From Dehalococcoidia bacterium (lineage in GTDB: Bacteria; Chloroflexota; Dehalococcoidia; GIF9; AB-539-J10): a DNA stretch of 5,646 nucleotides. Positions 1 to 4,592 of this stretch are shown here, in pieces. Location: the NCBI GenBank assembly GCA_030602865.1, contig JAUVYX010000070.1, forward strand, positions 1 to 5,646, written 5' to 3'. The translations under genes and the position numbers were made by a program. Numbering within the stretch: position 1 is the stretch's first letter; each line of letters begins with the position of its first letter. Under the pieces are notes generated by a model, which was given only the letters and a program-made list of their open reading frames with translations, searched no databases and was not told the DNA's origin.

Positions 1-620
1 CCAGCCCGTCGGTGGGAACCAATCCTCTGGCGATAGCTATACCGTCAGGTAAAAAACCTCCGTTTGTGCTTGATATGGCAACCAGCGTGGTAGCAGGCGG
101 TAAGTTAGAGATAGCACGAAGACAGGAAGCGAGCATTCCCAAAGGATGGGCAGTGGATGGCGAAGGCAAACCACTGACCGATCCCAGCAAGACGAAGTAC
201 GGCCTTCCCACAGGCGGCTTGTTGCCATTGGGTGGTGAAGCTGAGACAGGCGGATACAAGGGCTTTGGCCTGGGTGTAGCTATAGATATACTCTGTAGTC
301 TGCTCTCAGGAGCAGGTCCTAATATTTTCCTGTCAAAACTGGCGGAGGACCCCGGCAATCCCTTCAACCATTTCTTTGGTGCCATTCGTATAGGAGGTTT
401 TTTGCCTGTCGACGAATTCAAGGAACAGATGGACAGAATGACAGAGGCGTTTGAGGCCCTACCAACGGTACCCGGGGTGAAAAAGGTATACCTGGCAGGG
501 GGGCCGGAGGCGGAGATCGTCGAAGAAAGAAAAACAAATGGCATTCCCCTGGACGAGAGGGTCATCCAGACGCTTAAAGACCTGTCCACCGAGCTTGATA
601 TAGAGTATGACCTAAAATAG
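1..620 (+). CDS. Malate/L-lactate dehydrogenase family oxidoreductase (Ldh_2), C-terminal part
   Basis: The protein is cut by the left edge. The frame is open from base 3, and about 203 residues remain of a family normally near 340-360, so the N-terminal segment with part of the active site is missing. Visible family hallmarks, in order, are GTNPLAIAIPS, VLDMATS followed by GGK, IPKGWA...G.PLTDP, LPLGG....GGYKGFGLG, a helix ending LLSGA, N.FFGAIRI.GF, and the tail VPGVKKVYLAGGPE...R..GIPLD. These belong to the NAD(P)-dependent malate/L-lactate/sulfolactate/ureidoglycolate dehydrogenase fold, which is cytoplasmic, usually dimeric, and distinct from Rossmann-type MDH/LDH. The substrate cannot be assigned without the N-terminal half. 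The GTG at 12 is an internal valine, not a start. The gene converges on the 2-hydroxyacid dehydrogenase that ends at 716. Family assignment is secure; exact activity is unknown. Confidence 0.93.
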   Translation, partial: SPSVGTNPLAIAIPSGKKPPFVLDMATSVVAGGKLEIARRQEASIPKGWAVDGEGKPLTDPSKTKYGLPTGGLLPLGGEAETGGYKGFGLGVAIDILCSLLSGAGPNIFLSKLAEDPGNPFNHFFGAIRIGGFLPVDEFKEQMDRMTEAFEALPTVPGVKKVYLAGGPEAEIVEERKTNGIPLDERVIQTLKDLSTELDIEYDLK

Positions 621-674
621 CACGGCCCTCAATTAATGGCATGGCCAAGCCGAAAGGGAGCAAACTGTACCACT

Positions 675-697
675 AACAGAATATAAATCTGTTTTTC
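675..697 (+). terminator. Weak intrinsic terminator candidate after the Ldh_2-type gene
   Basis: A 6-bp stem, AACAGA (675-680) with TCTGTT (688-693), encloses a 7-nt loop and runs into five Ts at 692-696. It lies in the 95-bp gap between two converging genes, where a terminator is expected. The stem is short and AT-rich, so the call is tentative. The reverse strand has no matching T-run. Confidence 0.35.
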
Positions 698-715
698 AGG
701 CTGTTTCTCTAACTC

Positions 716-1687
716 TTATTGATTAAGCCAGTATTTGGGCTTACCTCCCTTAAAGACCTCGACAATCTGGCTGAATACACCTCGACGGAGGGCAAGCAGG
801 GAGTCCTCTGAATATCCTGCGGTATGGCCGGTGATAATAACATTATCAAGGGTAAACAAAGGTTCGTCAGCGAGGCATGGTTCGTTTTCAGTTACATCTA
901 GCCCTGCTCCAGCAATGTCGCCAGCTTTCAATGCATGGTAAATTGCCGTATTATCCACCAGCCCACCTCGTGCTGTATTCACCAGGTATGCGGTTTTCTT
1001 CATCTTTTCAAACGTCACGGAGTTGAACATGTGAAAAGTCGATTCCGACAGAGGGGCATGTATGGAAATTACATCAGAGGTTTTTAGCAATGTATCGAAA
1101 TCCACCAGTTCCACTCCCAGCAATTTCGCATCATCGGCAGAGACAAAGGGATCAACGGCTATGACCTTAAAACCAAAGGCTTGAGCTCTTCCAGCCACGT
1201 TGCGTCCAATACTTCCCAATGCAACCAGTCCAAAGGTCTGCCCAGTAAGGCGAAAGACAGGGTAATTTTCGACCCACGTCCATGTCCTCTCCTTCCATTG
1301 TCCCTTCTTTATTTTCTGGCTGATGTTAATTTTTCGCATCAAAGCAAGTGCCAGTGCCATGGCATGGTCAGCCACTTCCTGCTCACAAAATCCCCGTACA
1401 TGCGCCCCATATACCCCATGACGTGTCAATGCAGGCAGATCAAGAGCCTCAAATCCTATTCCTGTACGCACAGCAATCTTACACTTTTTAGCTACATCCA
1501 GTATCCTGTCGGTAATCGGGATTGAGGAAGTCACCAGAGCATCAGCGTCAGCAGCCAGCGGCAGGGCGCTTTCTTCATCAGTGACATTCGCCATAACAAT
1601 CTCAGCATCTACTTCCTCCAGCATCTTCCTCTCCATTTCCATATTCACCTTGGCATAATTCAGAACCAGCACTTTATATCTCGCCAT
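716..1687 (-). CDS. D-isomer-specific 2-hydroxyacid dehydrogenase (NAD-dependent)
   Basis: This 323-residue cytoplasmic enzyme has normal length for the D-2-hydroxyacid dehydrogenase family (phosphoglycerate, glyoxylate/hydroxypyruvate and CtBP-like dehydrogenases), which interconverts 2-keto acids and D-2-hydroxy acids with NAD(H). The catalytic domain spans about 1-100 and 290-323, and the nucleotide-binding domain about 101-289. The dinucleotide loop is GLVALGSIG (153-161), with Asp179 in VIAVDP ending the second strand, which suggests NAD preference. The catalytic triad is Arg240 (NTARGG), Glu269 (GLDVTENEP) and His288 (ITGHTAGYS). Two deviations stand out: Ala156 occupies the first glycine of GxGxxG, and TGH replaces the usual TPH. 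ATG at 1687 is chosen because AAAGGAGG (1692-1699, minus strand) lies just upstream and a promoter covers 1719-1747. A longer reading frame from a TTG at 1747 would start inside the -35 box. The exact substrate cannot be given. Confidence 0.93.
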   Translation of the reverse strand: MARYKVLVLNYAKVNMEMERKMLEEVDAEIVMANVTDEESALPLAADADALVTSSIPITDRILDVAKKCKIAVRTGIGFEALDLPALTRHGVYGAHVRGFCEQEVADHAMALALALMRKINISQKIKKGQWKERTWTWVENYPVFRLTGQTFGLVALGSIGRNVAGRAQAFGFKVIAVDPFVSADDAKLLGVELVDFDTLLKTSDVISIHAPLSESTFHMFNSVTFEKMKKTAYLVNTARGGLVDNTAIYHALKAGDIAGAGLDVTENEPCLADEPLFTLDNVIITGHTAGYSEDSLLALRRGVFSQIVEVFKGGKPKYWLNQ

Positions 1688-1691
1688 ATCT

Positions 1692-1699
1692 CCTCCTTT
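1692..1699 (-). promoter_or_regulatory. Strong ribosome binding site fixing the start of the 2-hydroxyacid dehydrogenase
   Basis: Read on the minus strand, AAAGGAGG is followed by AGAT and the ATG at 1687-1685. It is a near-consensus SD, and it decides for a 323-residue protein over a 343-residue one. Confidence 0.85.
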
Positions 1700-1718
1700 A
1701 TTGCAAGTATCAAACATG

Positions 1719-1747
1719 ATAGTAAACAACCCTTTTCCAGAAGTCAA
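1719..1747 (-). promoter_or_regulatory. Sigma70-type promoter of the 2-hydroxyacid dehydrogenase
   Basis: On the minus strand, TTGACT (1747-1742; 5 of 6 to TTGACA) is followed by a 17-bp spacer and TACTAT (1724-1719; 4 of 6 to TATAAT). The predicted transcript start near 1712 gives a leader of about 25 nt that ends in a strong SD. An inverted repeat, TATCA-AACA-TGATA (1708-1721), overlaps the -10 box and start point and could be an operator, though it is short. Confidence 0.6.
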
Positions 1748-2010
1748 CGGCTCATAAAAAGAGATGTTCTCAGCTAAGGAATGGATGATCGCATAACCAG
1801 AAGTGACAGACGGGGAATATTATCCTGAATCCCTTGAAAGAACAAAATGTGAGGCATAGAATCACGGTAGAAATCAGAGTAAGGAGAGTGGGACAAGGGG
1901 GGGTAAGATAGAAAAGAAGATATAGAAGAATCCGAAAGTAATTAGATATCAGCAATTCAGCATTATGTCAATAATAAATCACCGGTAATTCCTCCCTTAA
2001 TTTTTTTTGC
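1748..2010. other. Non-coding spacer with a purine-rich tract
   Basis: No gene is supported here. The + strand from about 1869 to 1930 is strongly purine-biased: by hand count 36 of 40 bases in 1881-1920 are A or G, including a run of seven Gs at 1897-1903. The right end is AT-rich with eight Ts at 2001-2008, directly before the hicBA promoter, where it could act as an UP-like element. Open frames on the minus strand here are low-complexity and lack a convincing start. Confidence 0.6.
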
Positions 2011-2039
2011 GTGACATACTACAAATACTCTCGTATAAT
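2011..2039 (+). promoter_or_regulatory. Strong sigma70-type promoter of the hicBA operon
   Basis: GTGACA (2011-2016; 5 of 6 to consensus) is separated by exactly 17 bp from a perfect TATAAT (2034-2039), and a T-rich stretch lies just upstream. The predicted start near 2046 leaves a leader of about 135 nt before hicB. This is the best promoter in the window. No clear dyad operator overlaps it; only TATA-ATGA-TATA at 2034-2045 is present, which is weak. Confidence 0.75.
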
Positions 2040-2088
2040 GATATAAACTGCAATAAAAGAAGGAGAGGATCAGAACTTAGCTGAATTG

Positions 2089-2144
2089 AGGGGGTTACTC
2101 GAAAGGAATTTTATCAACCATCGTGAACTGATAAACCCCTTTTT
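2089..2144 (+). promoter_or_regulatory. Nested hairpin with T-run in the hicBA leader (attenuator or terminator candidate)
   Basis: An outer arm GGGGTT (2091-2096) pairs with AACCCC (2134-2139), and an inner arm TTTATCA (2110-2116) can pair with TGATAAA (2129-2135). The outer and inner right arms share two A residues. Five Ts follow at 2140-2144. The shape is that of an intrinsic terminator with a bulged left side, placed between promoter and first gene. It may limit read-through into hicBA. No folding calculation was made. Confidence 0.4.
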
Positions 2145-2182
2145 CGCCTCCTTAAACAGCAAGAAAAACATGGAGGGGCATC

Positions 2183-2395
2183 ATGCATAATGAGTTTACA
2201 GCAATTATTGAAAAGGATGAAGATTGGTATATTGCTTACTGCCCCGAGGTTCCGGGAGCAAATGGGCAAGGCAAGACAATCGAGGAGTGTAAAGCAAGTT
2301 TAGCGGCAGCGATCTCACTTATACTGGAAGATAGGCGTGAGGACGCCATGCGCGGATTACCAGAAGATGCAATTCGCGAGATCGTCGCAGTCTGA
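2183..2395 (+). CDS. hicB: HicB-type antitoxin (short form)
   Basis: This 70-residue protein belongs to the HicB antitoxin family with the degenerate RNase H-like fold. The hallmark segment is DWYIAYCPEVPG (15-26), followed by the G-x-T-x-E-E-x helix start (GKTIEECKASLAAAI). HicB binds the HicA toxin and blocks its RNA-cleaving site. After the core only about 20 acidic, helix-like residues remain, and no helix-turn-helix or ribbon-helix-helix domain is evident. Autoregulation by DNA binding, known for longer HicB proteins, is therefore not apparent. The ATG is preceded by GGAGGGG (2172-2178). Its stop overlaps the next start as TGATG, which implies coupled translation with hicA. The antitoxin-first order is the reverse of the common hicA-hicB order. 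Confidence 0.92.
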   Translation: MHNEFTAIIEKDEDWYIAYCPEVPGANGQGKTIEECKASLAAAISLILEDRREDAMRGLPEDAIREIVAV

Positions 2396-2592
2396 TGAAG
2401 AGACAAGCCATCCTGCGCCATTTGCGTCGGCATGGTTGCTACCTCAAGAGAGAGGGAGGATCGCATTCGCTTTGGGTGAACCCAGCAAATGGTTCTGTAG
2501 AGACAGTGCCGCGACACACCGAAATCCCCGACAGACTTGGCAGAAAAATATGCAAAGGCCTCGGAATCACCAATTTCCATAAAGAAGAATGA
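2395..2592 (+). CDS. hicA: HicA-type mRNA interferase toxin
   Basis: This 65-residue protein fits the HicA (YcfA-like) family, small double-stranded-RNA-binding-fold ribonucleases that cleave mRNA and halt growth when not bound by HicB. Visible features are the N-terminal helix MKRQAILRHLRRHG, the strand and loop KREGGSHSLWVNP with the expected catalytic His24 after Gly-Ser, the second strand VETVPRH (35-41), and the C-terminal helix GRKICKGLGI. Length and order match the family with no truncation, so the toxin is probably intact. It shares one base with the hicB stop (TGATG at 2393-2397) and has no separate SD, so it relies on translational coupling. It lies in the same operon as hicB, under the promoter at 2011-2039. 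Confidence 0.92.
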   Translation: MKRQAILRHLRRHGCYLKREGGSHSLWVNPANGSVETVPRHTEIPDRLGRKICKGLGITNFHKEE

Positions 2593-2668
2593 GAAAAATT
2601 ACCGGTAGACTCTTTCATATCTATCGAGATTTGATTTGATGATGACACGCTCTAAATATCAAAGAACA

Positions 2669-2740
2669 GCCCAACAAGGCGCTGCACCGGACGGCAATTC
2701 TGCCGCGCTTTATAGCCACCAGTGAGCTTCGGCGTTGCCC
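2669..2740 (+). other. attC-like (59-base-element-like) imperfect palindrome downstream of hicBA
   Basis: The order of paired segments matches an integron attC site. An R''-like box GCCCAAC (2669-2675) opens it and GTTG (2734-2737) closes it, with CAAC pairing to GTTG. An unpaired internal loop follows (AAGGC against TTCGGC). Next come L-like arms GCT (2681-2683)/AGC (2725-2727) and CACCGG (2685-2690)/CCAGTG (2719-2724, one mismatch), with G2684 left as a candidate extrahelical base. A terminal hairpin CGGCA-ATTC-TGCCG spans 2692-2705. The right box reads GTTGCCC rather than GTTRRRY. No integrase or second attC is in the window, and the expected TTGGGC left cassette boundary was not found upstream of hicBA. 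It may be a lone or decayed attC, or a dispersed REP-like palindrome. Confidence 0.5.
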
Positions 2741-2759
2741 AGCACATAAGCTATACTTA

Positions 2760-2782
2760 TCATAGTAGTAATGCTACTATGA
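2760..2782. repeat. Perfect 8-bp inverted repeat upstream of the first MFS gene
   Basis: CATAGTAG (2761-2768) and CTACTATG (2774-2781) are exact reverse complements around a 5-base centre; T2760 and A2782 extend it by one pair. Direct copies of AGCTAT lie on both sides (2749-2754 and 2782-2787). There is no T-run, so a terminator is unlikely. An operator or an mRNA hairpin is more plausible. It lies about 90 bp before the MFS start. Confidence 0.5.
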
Positions 2783-2858
2783 GCTATCCCCTCAAAACTT
2801 TCGTATCGTTAATTCTTCCCTTAGTTAGGAATATGAGACACTACTGGATAGAACGAGC

Positions 2859-2864
2859 AAGGAG
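2859..2864 (+). promoter_or_regulatory. Ribosome binding site supporting a TTG start
   Basis: AAGGAG lies six bases before TTG at 2871. The encoded N-terminus (MN....FYGWWIVGA) aligns with that of the paralog starting at 4593, which supports the non-ATG start. Confidence 0.8.
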
Positions 2865-2870
2865 TTATCT

Positions 2871-4127
2871 TTGAACTGGAAGCCTTCCAAGATATTTTAT
2901 GGGTGGTGGATCGTTGGAGCAGCCTTTGTCATTGGGTTCTTTATAGCAGGAAGCATGTTCCTGAGCTTCACGGCGTTTTTCGAGCCGATAGCAGATGAGT
3001 TTGGCTGGAGCTACGCGGAGGTTTCCCTGGGATTCTCACTGCGAGGGATGGCTCTGGGCCTATTTGCTCCACTCATTGGAATATTAGTCGACCGCTGGGG
3101 ACCCAAGAGACTGATATTCCTTGGAGCCATAGCCGCCGCCAGTGGCGTATTGCTGCTCAGCAAGGTCAGTTCGCTGGCGATGTTCTACACGGCTTTCCTG
3201 TTGATGGCAGTCGGCTTGAGCAGTTGCACCCTGACAGTACTGATGACTGCGATAGCAAATTGGTTCCATGCCAAAATTGGCCTGGCCAGCGGCATTGTAA
3301 CCTGCGGCTTCGGCTTTGGAGGGCTGCTGATACCCGTAATAGTAAGTCTTATCGATAGCTTCGGCTGGCGTAGTTGCTTGGTCATACTTGCACTGGCAAT
3401 GCTGGCACTGTTATTACCACTTTCATTCGTTTTCCGACATAAACCAGAACAATATGGGTATATGCCTGACAATAAATCCTACAATCAAAGAGAAATTGAA
3501 ATCTCACAGGAAACAGCAGCTAGCACTACTGAAAAACCTGGCATGAAAGAATTATTAACCAGCAAGGCATTCTGGCACCTTGCAATCGCCTTCACCGCCT
3601 TCCATACGTCACTGGTATCTTTAGTAGCACATATAATGCCTTACCTGAGCAGCATTAATATGACACGTGCCAATGCCAGCATCGTCGCCACTGCAATGCC
3701 CTTGACAAGCATCATCGGTAGTCTCACTTTTGGCAGATTGGGAGATAAATTAAAACGTAAAAATGTCGCAGCGCTCACTTATGGCATGACATGTATAGGT
3801 TTAATATTCCTTGCTTTGACCTCTACCATAGGCCTGTGGGCTCTGGCACCATTTCTGTTTTTCTATAGTATTGGATATGGCGGCGGTAATGCTATGAGGC
3901 CTTCTCTTACCAGTGAGGTATTTGGCAGGGAGAGCTTTGGTAAAGTCTTCGGATTGATGGTGGGTATCAACTCGCTGGTCAGCTCGGTAGGACCACTTCT
4001 GGCAGGCTGGACTTACGACAATTGGGGCAGTTACCAGGCCGTCTGGTTTATCTACGCTGGATTAGCGTTCATCTCCCTCATTTCAGTACTTACTACCCCC
4101 ACATACACCCCAAAATCAGCAAACTGA
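2871..4127 (+). CDS. Major facilitator superfamily transporter (monocarboxylate/oxalate-formate antiporter-like)
   Basis: This complete 418-residue inner-membrane carrier has the typical 12-helix MFS length. Hydrophobic segments lie near 12-34, 50-72, 80-99, 103-127, 139-160, 168-188, then 232-255, 268-288, 298-318, 322-340, 357-378 and 390-409. A hydrophilic central loop occupies about 189-230. The MFS signature between helices 2 and 3 is G70-x-x-x-D74-R75-x-G77-x-K-R80, and its repeat in the second half is G288-R-L-G-D292-K-x-K-R. The opening FYGWWIVG and the overall style resemble OFA/monocarboxylate-type carriers, which suggests a small organic acid as substrate. That is an inference, and direction and coupling ion are unknown. 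The start is TTG with a good SD. A tautomerase-family gene and a paralogous carrier follow on the same strand, so cotranscription is possible. No convincing promoter was found in 2783-2860. Confidence 0.93.
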   Translation: MNWKPSKIFYGWWIVGAAFVIGFFIAGSMFLSFTAFFEPIADEFGWSYAEVSLGFSLRGMALGLFAPLIGILVDRWGPKRLIFLGAIAAASGVLLLSKVSSLAMFYTAFLLMAVGLSSCTLTVLMTAIANWFHAKIGLASGIVTCGFGFGGLLIPVIVSLIDSFGWRSCLVILALAMLALLLPLSFVFRHKPEQYGYMPDNKSYNQREIEISQETAASTTEKPGMKELLTSKAFWHLAIAFTAFHTSLVSLVAHIMPYLSSINMTRANASIVATAMPLTSIIGSLTFGRLGDKLKRKNVAALTYGMTCIGLIFLALTSTIGLWALAPFLFFYSIGYGGGNAMRPSLTSEVFGRESFGKVFGLMVGINSLVSSVGPLLAGWTYDNWGSYQAVWFIYAGLAFISLISVLTTPTYTPKSAN

Positions 4128-4309
4128 ACTTGAAAAACAACAGTTCTTCCCTTTTCGCAGAAATAAAGGAGAATCCCAATTTCAGGGAGTAGCGATGTGC
4201 TGATATATTGGGCTGCCTGTGATACCATGTGAAACGTTCGTGGTAATATCATAACCGGGCATGGACCACGCAATGCTGCATTCACATTAAGAACAAAAGG
4301 AGGACAACA
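4128..4309 (+). other. Intergenic leader of the tautomerase-family gene
   Basis: No gene is supported in these 182 bases. There are short dyads only, TACCA (4223-4227) with TGGTA (4241-4245) and GCAT/ATGC near 4259-4276. TAATAT at 4244-4249 could be a -10 box but has no good -35 at the right distance. No intrinsic terminator separates the preceding MFS gene, so read-through is possible. Confidence 0.5.
4299..4303 (+). promoter_or_regulatory. Consensus ribosome binding site of the tautomerase-family gene
   Basis: GGAGG, preceded by AAAA, lies six bases before ATG at 4310. The near-perfect SD supports this very short frame as a real, well-translated gene. Confidence 0.85.
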
Positions 4310-4495
4310 ATGCCTATCGTAACCGTACTCGCAATCGAAGGTAGAACCGCGGAGCAAAAACGGGGGCTGGTAAAAGATATAACCGAAGCAGTGGTGAAAA
4401 ACTTCAAAACAACACCTGAGAAAGTAAGCATAGCCATTCGCGAGATAAAGAAAGAGAACTTCGCGGTTGGCGGCATTTTGTTCAGCGACAAGTAG
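4310..4495 (+). CDS. 4-oxalocrotonate tautomerase-family protein
   Basis: The 61 codons yield a 60-residue mature protein once Met is removed, exposing the catalytic Pro1 (PIVTV) of the 4-oxalocrotonate tautomerase family. Family members are small cytoplasmic beta-alpha-beta subunits that usually form hexamers and move protons between keto and enol forms of dicarboxylic acids. An ungapped alignment recalled from the classical 62-residue enzyme keeps Pro1, Gly10, Arg11 (EGR), the EQK helix start, Phe50 and Gly53-Gly54 (NFAVGG). The second canonical active-site arginine, Arg39, is replaced by Ser (KVSIAIREI); Arg43 is nearby and might compensate. The true reaction may therefore differ from 2-hydroxymuconate isomerization. 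It lies between two paralogous MFS carriers on the same strand, which suggests a role with the transported acid. Family call is firm, substrate unknown. Confidence 0.92.
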   Translation: MPIVTVLAIEGRTAEQKRGLVKDITEAVVKNFKTTPEKVSIAIREIKKENFAVGGILFSDK

Positions 4496-4543
4496 AGGTC
4501 CTTCACTGTCTGGTGCTAAAAAATAAAAACTCAACTTCCCAAC

Positions 4544-4570
4544 AACATGTTTTATTTAATAAAACATGTT
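4544..4570. repeat. 27-bp palindrome (12-bp perfect arms, 3-bp centre) before the second MFS gene
   Basis: AACATGTTTTAT (4544-4555) and ATAAAACATGTT (4559-4570) are exact reverse complements around TTA. The palindrome sits 48 bp after the tautomerase stop and 22 bp before the MFS ATG at 4593. No T-run follows on either strand, so it is a poor intrinsic terminator. A dyad operator for a dimeric regulator of the second carrier, or an mRNA-stabilising hairpin, fits better. TTTAAT (4555-4560) at its centre resembles a -10 box but lacks a good -35. Confidence 0.7.
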
Positions 4571-4592
4571 AATGCAGGTTAGTAATCAAAGA

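Larger units (their letters stand above)
1981..2606. repeat. 10-bp inverted repeats flanking the hicBA module
   Basis: ACCGGTAATT at 1981-1990 and its exact reverse complement AATTACCGGT at 2597-2606 enclose the promoter, leader, hicB and hicA. The right copy begins four bases after the hicA stop. The inner six bases, ACCGGT, are self-palindromic. A chance match of this length is possible over about 600 bp. No transposase or target duplication was seen. Confidence 0.35.

Noticed and set aside
1181..1525. 114-codon + strand frame inside the 2-hydroxyacid dehydrogenase.
   Set aside because: It is antisense to a fully conserved coding region, with low-complexity cysteine- and serine-rich product.
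1688..1747. Upstream extension of the 2-hydroxyacid dehydrogenase by 20 residues from a TTG at 1747.
   Set aside because: The extension starts inside the -35 box, has no SD, and is unlike the family N-terminus. ATG at 1687 has a consensus SD.
1770..1955. 61-codon minus-strand frame that looks hydrophobic.
   Set aside because: The hydrophobic look comes from reading the complement of a purine-rich tract as Leu, Phe and Ser codons. There is no SD and no recognisable family.
1748..2182. Left cassette boundary (TTGGGC or GTTRRRY) for a hicBA integron cassette.
   Set aside because: I searched this region for TTGGGC or a good GTTRRRY site and found none, so a complete cassette is not claimed.
2236..2580. 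114-codon minus-strand frame across hicBA.
   Set aside because: It is a shadow of hicB and hicA, which have clear family motifs and coupled translation on the + strand.
2619..2630. ATCT-ATCG-AGAT hairpin after hicA as a terminator.
   Set aside because: The stem has only four pairs and no T-run.
2628..2644. Short GATTT/GAT tandem repeat after hicA.
   Set aside because: There are too few units to be more than chance; no CRISPR or other array is present in the window.
2735..2757. TTGCCC with TATACT as a promoter for the first MFS gene.
   Set aside because: The spacer is 11 bp, far too short for a sigma70 promoter.
4052..4534. 160-codon open frame on the minus strand.
   Set aside because: It lies antisense across the MFS end, the tautomerase and the spacer. 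Its composition is not family-like, and both + strand genes are clearly real.
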